64,000 nt of DNA from Planctomycetaceae bacterium (GCA_002722955.1 PBMZ01000165.1:1-64000), one strand, 5' to 3'. Counted from the first letter of the stretch, positions 9,621 through 18,715 are shown. The notes: generated from the sequence alone by a model not told the origin. Translations and numbers: made by a program.

Positions 9621-9897
9621 CTTCCACCCAGAAGCAACCGCTGAATTGGAGACTTCCGCCGAGTGGTATGCTAAACAGAGCACTACGGTTGCTCGAGATT
9701 TCTTGATAGCCGTAGATTCGACACTCGAAAGTATTGAAACCGATCCTGAACGGTTTGCCTTGATCGATGATCGACATCGATCGTGCAGTGTGCAAAAGTT
9801 TCCCTTCCAAGTTATCTTTCGAAGCCAAGATGACCGGCTTCATATCATTGCAATTGCACACGCCAAACGCCGCCCAGGGTATTGGATCGGCAGATAA
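9601..9897 (+). CDS. RelE/ParE-family toxin
   Basis: A 98-residue basic protein from GTG 9601 (GTG 9610 and TTG 9598 are alternatives). It shows the ParE/RelE layout: [19 protein letters not shown] helix region, a central helix, then the beta strands with [20 protein letters not shown] and a C-terminal HAKRRPGYW ending, which is the typical toxin C-terminus. Members either cleave mRNA on the ribosome or poison gyrase; which one applies here cannot be told. The start overlaps the antitoxin gene by 20 bases. The pair looks intact, in contrast with other small genes in this window. Confidence 0.87.
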   Translation: MLIVRTSFHPEATAELETSAEWYAKQSTTVARDFLIAVDSTLESIETDPERFALIDDRHRSCSVQKFPFQVIFRSQDDRLHIIAIAHAKRRPGYWIGR

Positions 9898-9931
9898 GCA
9901 ACTTGCACGCTCACCTTTTCGAGAATCTCCA

Positions 9932-11323
9932 ATGCCTCAGACTTCACAACCTTCGGGCTTAGTCCTGAAGAACATGTTCTTACAAGAGCCGCAAAAAACG
10001 ACTTCGATCGAGACAGCTCATCGGCGGATCGCGACGGCGCTGCCCGTTCCCGAATCGGTCGAATCGCTCAAGGCCGCGGCTGACGTGTATCCTCACGTCA
10101 ACTGTTATCCAGTGCCCGTCGTGTGGGATCGCGCCGAGGGTTATCAGGTTGCCGACAAGTATGGAAACCGCTGGATCGACTTTAGCTCGACGGCCGTGAT
10201 GTGTAACACGGGGCACGGGCATCCCGCGATTCGCTCGGCGGTGGAAGACTTTGCGCGTACTGGCTTGTTGGCGCAGTTCAGCTTCGCGTCAGACATTCGT
10301 TTGGAGTTAGCACAACGGTTGTTGGAATTGGCACCAGACAGCTGCGAAAAAGTCTACTTCTGGACGGTTGGGTCCGAGGCGATCGAATCGGCATTCCGTT
10401 TGGCTCGTGAGTACGGCATCCGCAAACGGCCGGGCAAGTACCACATCCTGACGCATTCGGGCGACTACCACGGTTGGACATTGGGCGCCCATCAACTTTC
10501 GGGCAAAGCTGACAAGCCCTGGCTGGCAAGTCGCGATCAGAACATACACTTCTTGCCGTTTCCGATGCAGATCGGGCAAACGGACGAAGCCGACTGGGCC
10601 GAGTTCTTCGATCGCAACGTCAGTGCTCTTTCCAACGAAGTTGACGCGGACGATGTGGCGGCGATCTTTATCGAAACGCTGCAAGGTTGGGGCGCGTTGC
10701 CTTTGCCTGTCGAGTACATGCAGCGGCTACGTGCGTGGGCCGACGAACATGAAGTGCTCGTCATCTTTGATGAAGTTCAAACCGGCTTCGGTCGCACCGG
10801 CAAGTGGTTCGCTCACGAGCACTACGGTGTCCGAGCCGACTTAATTTGTATCGGCAAGGGAGTCACATCGACACTGCCACTGGCCGCCGTGCTTGGTCCA
10901 GCCGCCGTCCTCGATGTTCTATCTCCAGGCGAGATCACCACGACGCACGCGGCACACCCACTTTCGTGCGTCGCGGCGCTCGCCAATCTAGAGGTGTTGG
11001 AGGACGAGTCGCTCATAGACGAAGCTACTCGCAAACAGTCGATCATCGAATCTGAACTCGCGTCACTGTCGAGCCGCTTTCCCAATCACATCAAAGCCAC
11101 CAGCGGACTGGGCATGGTCCACGCCATCCATCTTGCCGGCGAAGCCGACACCGCGAACCAGTTGGCACGCGACCTGACATGGGAGTGCGTCAAACGTGGG
11201 TTGATGCTGTTCTTTACGGGCCGGCCGACTATCAAAGTTTGTCCTCCACTGATGATTCCCGATGACGCGTTGGTCGAGGGTATCGGCGCCATCGGCGAGG
11301 CACTGCAAGCTCTGACGGCTTGA
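9932..11323 (+). CDS. Class III PLP-dependent aminotransferase
   Basis: A 463-residue enzyme of the ornithine/4-aminobutyrate/alanine-glyoxylate class III group. Features: YGNRWIDFSSTAVMCNTGHG near the substrate site, FWTVGSEAIESAFRLAR (PLP phosphate binding), GDYHGWTLGA, FDEVQTGFGRTG with the PLP-ring Asp, and the Schiff-base lysine in ICIGKGVTSTLPLAAVLG. ATG 9932 was chosen because the upstream extension of the frame overlaps the toxin gene antiparallel to nothing conserved. The closest functional guess is an aspartate-aminotransferase-family enzyme acting on an omega-amine or beta-amino acid; the exact substrate is not evident. It stands alone between a toxin-antitoxin pair and a decayed region. 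Confidence 0.9.
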   Translation: MPQTSQPSGLVLKNMFLQEPQKTTSIETAHRRIATALPVPESVESLKAAADVYPHVNCYPVPVVWDRAEGYQVADKYGNRWIDFSSTAVMCNTGHGHPAIRSAVEDFARTGLLAQFSFASDIRLELAQRLLELAPDSCEKVYFWTVGSEAIESAFRLAREYGIRKRPGKYHILTHSGDYHGWTLGAHQLSGKADKPWLASRDQNIHFLPFPMQIGQTDEADWAEFFDRNVSALSNEVDADDVAAIFIETLQGWGALPLPVEYMQRLRAWADEHEVLVIFDEVQTGFGRTGKWFAHEHYGVRADLICIGKGVTSTLPLAAVLGPAAVLDVLSPGEITTTHAAHPLSCVAALANLEVLEDESLIDEATRKQSIIESELASLSSRFPNHIKATSGLGMVHAIHLAGEADTANQLARDLTWECVKRGLMLFFTGRPTIKVCPPLMIPDDALVEGIGAIGEALQALTA

Positions 11324-11332
11324 AATGTCAGT

Positions 11333-11575
11333 TCAAAACCAGCCCCAAAGTCGTTGCTTCGAGAAAACGTCATCGATGGTTGAATGAGATTCGGCCACGA
11401 TGCGTTGGTTTTGTCGAATCACCAATTGAGTCGGTTGTCGCAACAACGGTTGATCATTTGTTACGCAATGGATTCCGCCACCGTTGTACCAGAGTTCCCG
11501 TGCGTCGATGACGACGACTTCACGGTTGGGAAAGAATTGCTCGACTCGGGCTTTTGCGGCAGCGTCCCAAGAAGC
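11333..11575 (-). pseudogene. Remnant of agmatine deiminase / PAD-type gene (C-terminal piece)
   Basis: On the minus strand, directly after the AraC-like gene, a frame encodes RVEQFFPNREVVVIDARELW followed by YNGGGIHCVTNDQP. This is the end of the agmatine deiminase (Porphyromonas-type peptidylarginine deiminase) fold, where GGGIHC carries the catalytic Cys. Only about 60 homologous residues remain of a usual ~350; the N-terminal catalytic Asp/His region is missing and no start codon with a leader is present. The piece continues into a non-conserved tail ending at 11333. It reads as a deletion remnant. Confidence 0.65.
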
Positions 11576-11576
11576 T

Positions 11577-12558
11577 TCACAAAAGCTCGATCGGCAAATA
11601 GATATCCATCTGCCAACATCCATTCGGGTCTTCATGGCCATCGTTCCGATAGACCTCGAAGCAATGTCCATCAGGGGTCAAGTAACCACTGCCCGGAAGC
11701 CAGTCTCGAAGAAGTTGCGTCCATGGCAATTCGAAGTCTTGATCGATGACCTCACAGCCGTAGACTGCATACTTCCCCGCGGAGATCGTTTGCACATTGA
11801 TCGATGCACCAGTCGAGATATGCTCGTCGATCATCAAACACGCATCAAAGCGACATTGGTCGACTTCCGTGACGTCGGGGTTGTCCCAAGGAATTCCCAA
11901 ATACCGAGTGGAATCGTGTAGCCCGCGCGGCTCGGCCCATTGCCGTAGTTGGTCAAAGGCTTGCTCGGTACCCGGGTCATCGTACGATCCGAAATGCTGG
12001 ACGTAAGCGACGCGGATGCTTTGCATGTCTTTGACTTTGACGGTCATGGCTTCAGCTCGCTGCTTGGATTCGTTCATTAACGATGACGAATCATAGAACG
12101 TATCGAACTGTCCAGCGTTTCCGTCCGTGCGGAGCATGTTTCCATTTGTGCGATCGCCGTTTCCTGCTGTGCGAATGACCGTTCTTGGCGCCTGATTGTC
12201 GACGCCGTGCGTCTCGCGATATTCGGACGGCGACATCTCGAACAACTTTCGAAACGCTTTCGCAAAATTCTGCGAGCTTGAAAAGCCCAGCTCGATCGCA
12301 ATTGAAGTCACGTCGGCGCGAGTTAAAGATCAGGCGGCTCGCAGCTCGTTCCAAACGCAGTCGCCGAGTGAACTCGGCCACAGTCTCACCAACGACGGCC
12401 TTGAATAGTCGCCGAAAATTGTACTTCGAGAATGGCGCTGCCTGCGCGATCTCGTCAATCGACGGGCTTTCGGTCAAGTTCTCGTTGATGAAATCGATCG
12501 CTCGGCAGATGCGGCGACCGTACTCGGCGATGGTGTCGTCATGCGAAGTCATGGTCAT
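11577..12558 (-). pseudogene. AraC-family regulator with GyrI-like effector domain, frameshifted
   Basis: ATG 12558 (or 12552) begins an AraC DNA-binding domain: RAIDFINENLTESPSIDEIA, FSKYNFRRLFKAVVGETV, RRLRLERAASRLIFNS. Near 12318 the frame changes; the next frame continues the second helix-turn-helix (VTSIAIELGFSSSQNFAKAF, MSPSEYRETHG) and then a GyrI-like small-molecule-binding domain (VKVKDMQSIRVAYVQHFGSY, CLMIDEH, PWTQLLRDWLPGSGY). Loss of two bases from a GCGC stretch restores the family length exactly. Intact members are transcription activators that bind small molecules or drugs. As read, a 5' fragment and a GyrI-like 3' fragment are separated. Longer N-terminal extensions of the frame run through hairpins and were rejected. 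Confidence 0.8.
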
Positions 12559-12571
12559 CCATGATAAGAAA

Positions 12572-12594
12572 CCTGCGCCTTTTGAGAACGCAGG
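12572..12594. repeat. Small hairpin CCTGCG...CGCAGG
   Basis: A six-base perfect stem (12572-12577 with 12589-12594) encloses an 11-base loop. It lies 14 bases upstream of the AraC-like start codon on the minus strand, where it could hinder ribosome binding. Short, so it could be chance. Confidence 0.4.
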
Positions 12595-12617
12595 CGAGTA
12601 AAATGGGGCGTGATCAT

Positions 12618-12650
12618 AGAAGCCCGGCTTTTTTGAAAAGCCGGGCTTCT
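12618..12650. repeat. Strong hairpin, 15-bp perfect stem with A/T flank
   Basis: The arms 12618-12632 (AGAAGCCCGGCTTTT) and 12636-12650 are perfect reverse complements around a 3-base loop. The GC stem bounded by T and A runs looks like an intrinsic terminator, but it lies between divergent genes where a terminator is not expected. It might stop antisense reading in either direction or be part of a leader. Confidence 0.75.
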
Positions 12651-12939
12651 GAACGCAGACGCACGAATGGGCACTCGCGACGAATGTCAAACCTTAACGG
12701 TTATGACGGTTATCGCGATCCGGAAAGAGTTATTGCCACATCCGAGCCCCTTGTCCGCAAATCGAATGGCGCAGCCCATAGCCTCAGTCCGACCTATGTG
12801 AAAATAGGTAATTAGCGAGAGACGACACGGTTAGCTTCTGCTTACGGGATGTCCCCCGTTAGCGAATTCAGGTCGGCCGTCTCACTCCATTCACACAAAG
12901 CTGTTCATTCCTAACGGCCCACATTTGGGAGTCAAACTC

Positions 12940-14223
12940 ATGAAAACTGCAACGCCGATCTGCGTCTTGGCGCTGCTGTTGACGTTCGCCGGACTCGAGC
13001 GGTCCGCGGAAGCTGGGTATGGTGGCGCCACCAGTTACAACTGTTGCCCCACCGAGAGCTGTGCTCCTTCCGGCGACTACTGTGCCGCCAAGTCATGCTG
13101 CACGACCACTTACAAGACGGTCAAGGATATCTGCTGGGATACGCAGAAATTCACGTGTTATAAGACGATTTACGACACCGTCTGCGAACGAATTCCAGTT
13201 AGCTGCGTCCAAAACGTTTGGGAAACAAAGTACAAGTGCGTGACGTACAACGTCTGCAAGCCCGTCTACAAAACGTGCTACCGGGACGTTTGCTACACCG
13301 TCAAGAAACCGGTCCACCGCACTTGCTACCGAGACGTCTGCTTCACCGTCAAGCGACCCGTTTATAAGACTTGTTACAAGACCGAATGCTACACGATCAA
13401 GAAGCCCGTCCATCAAACGTGCTACCGAGAAGTATGCTACACGGTCAAGAAGCCCGTCTACGAAACATGCTACCGCACGGTCACCTGCCGAACATGGAAG
13501 ACCGAGCGACAAACATGCTACCGTGACGTGTCTTACACGGTCATGAAGCCACTCACGACTTACAAGTGCATTCAAACCGACTGCGGCTATTGGAAAACAG
13601 TCACGGAACACTGCCCCGGACCGATGGTCAACAAGTGCGTTCCTGACCCTTGCGATCCATGTGGTGGTACGAAGAACATCTGCGTTCAAGCTCCGGGTCG
13701 AACCATTTGTCGTAAGGTCTGGTGTCCGAAAAAAGTCACCAAGAAGATTCCTTGCACCAAATGGGTTCCAACCTGTTGCACGAAACGCGTGCCTTACACG
13801 GTTTGCCGACAAGTACCTTGCTGCACGACCAAAAAGGTGCCTTACAAGGTTTGCCGAATGGTCAGCGAATGCCACACCAAACGGGTACCTTACACCGTTT
13901 GCAGTTACGTGAATCAAACTTGCACCCGCAAAGTTCCTTACCAAACTTGCGAGTGGGTCGAAGAGTGCTGCACCAAGAAAGTCCCATACCAAGTTTGCGA
14001 ATGGGTCGAAGAATCCTGCACCAAGAAAGTGCCTTACCAAGTTTGCACGTACGAAAACCAAGTCTCCACGAAGCAAGTGCCGTACAAAGTGTGCAAACAA
14101 GTTTGCAAAACCAAGTATGTCACGCAGGCTCGCCGCGTGCCCCGACAAGTTCCCGTAACGATGACTCGCTGCGTACCTCGCGTCGTTTGCCGCAAGGTGC
14201 CGGTGTGCTGCAATCCTTACTAA
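12940..14223 (+). CDS. YTV-repeat cysteine-rich cell-wall protein
   Basis: A 427-residue secreted protein with a signal peptide (MKTATPICVLALLLTFAGLE, cleavage near SAEA-G). Residues ~107-202 hold five to six near-perfect 16-residue repeats of the form KPVYKTCYRDVCYTVK; residues ~277-390 hold seven 16-residue repeats of the form TKKVPYQVCEWVEE plus Cys. The YTV/YxV repeats are the mark of a planctomycete family found in the proteinaceous cell wall of Rhodopirellula, where disulfide bonds are thought to crosslink the wall. Cys and Tyr are abundant throughout. ATG 12940 has GGGAG at 12928-12932. The gene is monocistronic, closed by a strong terminator, as fits high expression. Confidence 0.93.
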   Translation: MKTATPICVLALLLTFAGLERSAEAGYGGATSYNCCPTESCAPSGDYCAAKSCCTTTYKTVKDICWDTQKFTCYKTIYDTVCERIPVSCVQNVWETKYKCVTYNVCKPVYKTCYRDVCYTVKKPVHRTCYRDVCFTVKRPVYKTCYKTECYTIKKPVHQTCYREVCYTVKKPVYETCYRTVTCRTWKTERQTCYRDVSYTVMKPLTTYKCIQTDCGYWKTVTEHCPGPMVNKCVPDPCDPCGGTKNICVQAPGRTICRKVWCPKKVTKKIPCTKWVPTCCTKRVPYTVCRQVPCCTTKKVPYKVCRMVSECHTKRVPYTVCSYVNQTCTRKVPYQTCEWVEECCTKKVPYQVCEWVEESCTKKVPYQVCTYENQVSTKQVPYKVCKQVCKTKYVTQARRVPRQVPVTMTRCVPRVVCRKVPVCCNPY

Positions 14224-14535
14224 AAACTAGTCGCTGGTGTGAATCACCAGAGTAAAACTCCCAAGGGGGTGGCCTATTCACGTCACCCCCTTTTTTGTTG
14301 ATCTTTGAGATCGCGAGTGGCTGGGGTAAAGTTGGGAGTCCCCAGATCCGAATCCACCTAGAAGTCATCCATGAATCTCTTTGTCGGCTCCTTCATACTC
14401 TTAACAGGAAATCCCTCCAGCGTTGCGGTATTGGCGCAAAGGAGGCATTATAGAAATCTATTCACTCAGTGAATTTAGGAGCGCTAGGTAACGGAGAGGC
14501 AGGACTTTCGCACTTACGGCAAAGTAATCTTCTAG
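14224..14535. other. Intergenic region after the YTV gene
   Basis: This 312-base gap starts with a small hairpin (CTGGTG...CACCAG, 14234-14250) and the terminator at 14265-14296. Nothing else is evident in the remaining ~240 bases before the next plus-strand gene; it presumably carries that gene's promoter. Confidence 0.55.
14265..14296 (+). terminator. Intrinsic terminator of the YTV gene
   Basis: GGGGGTG (14265-14271) pairs with CACCCCC (14284-14290) and is followed directly by six T residues (14291-14296). The spacing after the YTV stop codon is 42 bases. Confidence 0.88.
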
Positions 14536-15267
14536 ATGTCTGACAAGTGGATCAGCTCCGCTCAGCCGTTCTTCGATAAGCTGAGCCAGTTCTTCGATAT
14601 TCTTGACCTTTCCTTCTGGTTGACAGGATCGCTTTCACTAGCAGCCATCTTGGTGGGTGGGAGCTTGATTGGTCTCGAGTTTCCTGATTGGATGAATTCT
14701 ACCATCGGCTTCATCTTGGGTGGCGTCGCCGCGTACATCCTCGGACTTGTCAGTCGGCGCGTCGGAAAATACCTCATCTCGGCAATTTTTGGTTACAACG
14801 AGTGTGCAAAGCTTGAGCATGAATTGGCACGCCACGTTGACAAACATAGCCAGCACCCGATGCTGAATCGATTGCCGCCGGGTCATGACAGCAATGTCGC
14901 AAACGAAGAGCAAGAACTTCGAAAACGGAAGGCACTAACGACACGCCTTTGGGTCGAGTTGCGACAACGACCCGATTTACGACCATGCTGCGATGACAAG
15001 CCGAAAAAGACCAAAGACAACAAACCAATCGCCACCAAACAGAACAAGTGTTGTACTTGGGAATGGCTTGAAAAACGTCGTCTGTTTTTCGGCGGTTTGG
15101 CGATCGTCGGGCTGTTCATCGCGGCCTACGCTCTTGCCCACGAAGGCAACAATTCCCGCAACGAACAAATCTACGAGCTGGCAGCCACGTTCGCTTTTCA
15201 CGACGACAACCCAGTCGTCACGACAGTCAACACTTCTGATTCTGTCGAGATTAGCGTCAAGCACTAA
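14536..15267 (+). CDS. Membrane protein of unknown function
   Basis: A 243-residue protein with two adjacent membrane helices in its first 80 residues (FWLTGSLSLAAILVGGSLIG and GFILGGVAAYILGLVSRRVG), a charged ~100-residue cytoplasmic stretch rich in Lys/Glu with CCDDKPKK and NKCC motifs, and a third helix near residues 186-204 (FFGGLAIVGLFIAAYALA), then an acidic tail. No family recognised. The ATG at 14536 is the first in the frame. It stands alone between the YTV gene and the polysaccharide cluster and shares no overlap with either. Confidence 0.65.
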   Translation: MSDKWISSAQPFFDKLSQFFDILDLSFWLTGSLSLAAILVGGSLIGLEFPDWMNSTIGFILGGVAAYILGLVSRRVGKYLISAIFGYNECAKLEHELARHVDKHSQHPMLNRLPPGHDSNVANEEQELRKRKALTTRLWVELRQRPDLRPCCDDKPKKTKDNKPIATKQNKCCTWEWLEKRRLFFGGLAIVGLFIAAYALAHEGNNSRNEQIYELAATFAFHDDNPVVTTVNTSDSVEISVKH

Positions 15268-15438
15268 CGCGACAGCGCGCGAATCACCCCTCGGCAGCTA
15301 ACCCCTCTTTCCACAGTTTGCGTAATTTGTTATCACCCCTCTTCGCGTTTGACACAACGGGGGCACGGAGTGCGCGCCCGTAGTGGTGGCTTCCAGCCGC
15401 CAACCGATTAAACACAAACCTCGCGGAAAGGATGCCGC

Positions 15439-17301
15439 ATGTGTGGACTTGCTGGAATCTGTTTGGCCGACCCCGTGCCATGGGCGCGCGAGGCGATTGG
15501 TCGGATGACGGATTCGCTGTCACACCGCGGACCTGATTCGGATGGCTTCTACGAGTCGACTGCGGGCGACATGTATCTCGGCTTCCGACGCCTCGCCATC
15601 CGCGACCTCGACGAGCGTGCCAACCAACCCATGCAATCCGCCAGCGGACGGCTCTCGGTTGTCTTCAACGGCGAGGTCTATAACACAGAGGACTTGGGCC
15701 ACAAATTCTGCTCGGACAAGAAACTTCGCACCACCAGCGACACCGAAGTGTTCCTCGAATCATTCGAAGCACGCGGCAGCGAAGTATTCGACGAGGCCAA
15801 CGCGATGTTCGCTGTCGCCTTCTATGACGTGCCAACAGGTACGCTCACGTTGGCTCGCGATCGCATGGGCAAGAAGCCGCTATACATCTATGAGGGCGAC
15901 GGATTCCTTGCCTTCGCATCAGAATTGCGTGCGTTTCGCCAATTCGGTTTAGAGCCGGATCCCAGCAAAGCCCCGTATTACTTTCACTTTGGCTACATGC
16001 CATCACCGCACACGTTCTTCAAGAGAACATCACAAGTTTGTCCCGGCGAGGTCGTCACCGTCCGAGCCGGCCAAATCGTCTCGCGACGCCGCTTTTTTCA
16101 TCCAGCCAATTTGAATTGGTGTGAGACCGAACAAGCCGACATCGACCAACTGGATGACACATTGGCCAGTGCCGTGTCATTGCGAACGCTGAGCGATGTT
16201 CCAGTTGGCGCCTTCCTAAGCGGAGGCATCGACTCGACGCTGGTAGCAGCTCAAATGAAAGCAACCGGCCATCAGAACATCCCCACGTTTACGATCGCGT
16301 TCGACGACCCGCGTTATAACGAGGCACCTCACGCCGCGGCGACCGCGATGAAACTGGGCCTCTCGCACACGACGATTCCCATCAACGAACAACGTTTGGC
16401 GGATCTGGTCACCGATTACACCGACTGCTACGAGCAGCCGTATATGGACAAGTCCGGCTTGCCCACAATGCTGCTGTGCCAAGAAGTCAAACAATACGTA
16501 ACCGTCGCACTTAGCGGAGACGGCGGCGACGAATTCTTCATGGGTTACGAACGCTACAATTGGTACCGCCAAGTATTACGCGCCCAATTGGTGCCGCCCA
16601 TGGCGAGGCGATTGATGCAACAGATCGCTCCGCGTGTTGACAAACGCCGCGGCAACCGAATCCAACGATTGCTCGAGAGCACTGACAGCGCGGGCTTGTA
16701 CGCCAATCTGATTCGCAATTGGCTGGGCAACACCGTCTCAGACATCTTGTGCGAGATTCCCGAAGCCGACGAAATGCCCATTCAATTGGTCCGCGACGTG
16801 TTCAGTCGAGCAGACGGCGACCCGATTGCCAAAGCGGCTTGCTTCGACGCGACCTATTACATCCCCGACGACCTGCAAGTCAAAATGGACCGCGCTTCGA
16901 TGCGTGTCGCGTTGGAAGTTCGCTGCCCAATGCTCGACCACCGAGTCACTCGGCTGGGAGCCCAACTCTCGACAACTCGAAAGTTCGCGGGCGGCCTGAA
17001 GTGCGTACTCAAGTCGCTCCTAGGTCGGCATGTTCCACGCGAAATGTTCGAACGCCCGAAGCAAGGTTTCGCAGTTCCCATGGATCGGTGGATGCGAGGA
17101 CCGCTGCGAGATGCCTTACACGACACGTTGTCTCAGCGATCGATCCGCGAATGCGGTTGGCTCAACACGCGTCGCATCGACGACATGCTAAGGCTCTTCG
17201 AATCGGGCCACTCAGAACTGAACGGTTCGTTGTGGATGCTGTTTGTGTTGTCCAAATCACTCGGTCAATGGTCTCAAGCTCAACAATCACGGGCGGCGTA
17301 A
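15439..17301 (+). CDS. AsnB-like glutamine-dependent amidotransferase 1
   Basis: A 620-residue asparagine-synthetase-type enzyme. The class II glutaminase domain begins with the catalytic Cys2 (MCGLAGI) and includes SHRGPDSDGF and VVFNGEVYN; the synthetase domain has the pyrophosphate loop FLSGGIDST at residues ~259-267 and VALSGDGGDEFFMGYERY. Length and motifs are complete, so it should be active. In polysaccharide loci these enzymes usually amidate a sugar carboxylate or similar group rather than make free asparagine. It is followed after 16 bases by an O-antigen-ligase-like gene, and a second AsnB closes the cluster. Start ATG 15439 exposes Cys2, which fixes the start. Confidence 0.92.
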   Translation: MCGLAGICLADPVPWAREAIGRMTDSLSHRGPDSDGFYESTAGDMYLGFRRLAIRDLDERANQPMQSASGRLSVVFNGEVYNTEDLGHKFCSDKKLRTTSDTEVFLESFEARGSEVFDEANAMFAVAFYDVPTGTLTLARDRMGKKPLYIYEGDGFLAFASELRAFRQFGLEPDPSKAPYYFHFGYMPSPHTFFKRTSQVCPGEVVTVRAGQIVSRRRFFHPANLNWCETEQADIDQLDDTLASAVSLRTLSDVPVGAFLSGGIDSTLVAAQMKATGHQNIPTFTIAFDDPRYNEAPHAAATAMKLGLSHTTIPINEQRLADLVTDYTDCYEQPYMDKSGLPTMLLCQEVKQYVTVALSGDGGDEFFMGYERYNWYRQVLRAQLVPPMARRLMQQIAPRVDKRRGNRIQRLLESTDSAGLYANLIRNWLGNTVSDILCEIPEADEMPIQLVRDVFSRADGDPIAKAACFDATYYIPDDLQVKMDRASMRVALEVRCPMLDHRVTRLGAQLSTTRKFAGGLKCVLKSLLGRHVPREMFERPKQGFAVPMDRWMRGPLRDALHDTLSQRSIRECGWLNTRRIDDMLRLFESGHSELNGSLWMLFVLSKSLGQWSQAQQSRAA

Positions 17302-17317
17302 TCCGCAGTTGCCAGAA

Positions 17318-18559
17318 ATGTCACAAGCTATCGCCTTAGATCATCGGACGCATGTCAACGGCCTGCCGCTGGGCCGAGTGTCCGCGACATCGATAGCTCG
17401 AGGCACCGCGCTGCAACGTTTTTGTGCGTCGATGTCGCTGTTTCTGTTGCCCTTTCCAACGCTCAATTTCGGTGTCAGCTTTACCTTCGCCGACGCGTTC
17501 TTGCTAGTCGCAATGGTGTTGAATCTGCACGAGTTGGTTCGGGTTCAGGCTTTTCAAGTACCATTCATCTTGGCGTTTCCGTTCTTCTGCATGTCAGCCA
17601 TTTTGGATCCCGACAGCAATCTGGAATCGCTGGCGCAAGTTGTCTACATCTGGGGGCTCATCGTTCCCTTCGGTTGGATCGCCTTTACGAACATCCGGCC
17701 AAGACGCATTGCAGAAATCCTGATTGCCTCGGCGGTGTTGAATTCGGTCGTGGCTTCCTTGCAAGGTGCCGGCATCATCGGGGAACTTGGCCGGCAGAAA
17801 CTGATTGCCTTTGACGTTGGCTTCAACAACGCTTTCAACCGTGGACCCGGACTCAGTCTGAATTGCAATTCGCTGGTCATGCTGATGACGCCAGTGTTCT
17901 TGCTACTACCCTACATCCGCAGCGCACGACTTCGATCTCTGTTGTTCCTGGTCTTTCTCGGCGGCATTGGCGCGTCGATGTCCAAATCGACGATCATGGC
18001 GCTTCCAGGAATTCTGTATTGGCTCTGGCGAGAAAAGCAAAAGAAAGAAGTCTTCGCAACGCTGGCCGTTTTCATGACGGTCGCAGTCTTGGTGCTTAGT
18101 CAATCGAGCCGTGTCAACAACATGGTGCATAAGATCTCGACCACGATCGAACGTCGAGCGACCTATGTCGACACCTCAATCAGTACACGGACGGAATTGA
18201 TCGAGGTTGCCGTCGATTATGCCAAGGATTGCCTCTTCCTGGGCTACGGAACAACAGGTTCGTACAAACTTATCAGCCAGTCGACTGGCCACAACGTGCA
18301 CGTTTACTACATTGGCTTAACGGTAATCGCCGGCGTACCCGCGATGCTTCTGTTAACCATCGGCATGATGATGCAGACATTCCGTCTTTGGAGGCTGGGT
18401 GAGGTCTACTTTGCGATGTTTTTGCTCGCCCACATGCTGGCTTGTTTGCTAACAACCGTGTTATACCTCAGTTTCCAAAGCTTACCCTTGATGGTTGCGG
18501 GAGCCATCATACCGCAGACCATTCGATGGTTCGAAGAACGACAGCAAAAGCAATCGTGA
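17318..18559 (+). CDS. O-antigen ligase/polymerase-like membrane protein
   Basis: A 413-residue polytopic protein with about ten to twelve hydrophobic helices and a large hydrophilic loop around residues 280-330, the layout of Wzy/WaaL-type proteins that polymerise or ligate lipid-linked glycans at the periplasmic face. The segment GYGTTGSYKL with nearby GHNVHVYYIGLTVIAG corresponds to the H-containing loop of the O-antigen ligase (Wzy_C-type) family. ATG 17318 was chosen because the longer frame upstream overlaps the end of the AsnB gene. Its place between AsnB and a glycosyltransferase supports a surface polysaccharide role; ligase versus polymerase cannot be told. Confidence 0.82.
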   Translation: MSQAIALDHRTHVNGLPLGRVSATSIARGTALQRFCASMSLFLLPFPTLNFGVSFTFADAFLLVAMVLNLHELVRVQAFQVPFILAFPFFCMSAILDPDSNLESLAQVVYIWGLIVPFGWIAFTNIRPRRIAEILIASAVLNSVVASLQGAGIIGELGRQKLIAFDVGFNNAFNRGPGLSLNCNSLVMLMTPVFLLLPYIRSARLRSLLFLVFLGGIGASMSKSTIMALPGILYWLWREKQKKEVFATLAVFMTVAVLVLSQSSRVNNMVHKISTTIERRATYVDTSISTRTELIEVAVDYAKDCLFLGYGTTGSYKLISQSTGHNVHVYYIGLTVIAGVPAMLLLTIGMMMQTFRLWRLGEVYFAMFLLAHMLACLLTTVLYLSFQSLPLMVAGAIIPQTIRWFEERQQKQS

Positions 18560-18613
18560 CTTAGTATCGGCGCGAAACTGGACGTCACTGTAAGTCGACA
18601 TCCGGAGTTTTCT

Positions 18614-18715
18614 AATAGCGATTTTTGAATTGTGATTTCAGAAGTTAAGAGAAGGCTAACCTCGCCGGTCTTCCTCACTTCGCAAACCAAAAATCACCAA
18701 TCGTCAATCGCTATT
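18614..18715. repeat. Imperfect intergenic inverted repeat
   Basis: The arms 18614-18638 and 18691-18715 pair at 20 of 25 positions, with a perfect AATAGCGATT block at the outer end. It lies in the 187-base gap between the ligase-like and glycosyltransferase genes, the only long gap in the cluster. Confidence 0.65.

Larger units (their letters stand above)
12559..12939. other. Divergent intergenic region with two hairpins
   Basis: This 381-base gap lies between the AraC-like pseudogene (minus) and the YTV protein gene (plus). It holds two hairpins near the AraC end (12572-12594 and 12618-12650). The remaining ~290 bases are a likely promoter and leader of the abundant YTV protein, but I could not place a convincing -35/-10 pair. 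A small plus-strand frame here has no coding character. Confidence 0.55.

Noticed and set aside
12561-12815. 84-codon plus-strand frame
   Set aside because: Overlaps two hairpins, non-conserved composition, no ribosome site.
13093-14148. 351-codon minus-strand frame
   Set aside because: Antisense to the repeat arrays of the YTV protein; its own repeats mirror the repeats of the sense gene.
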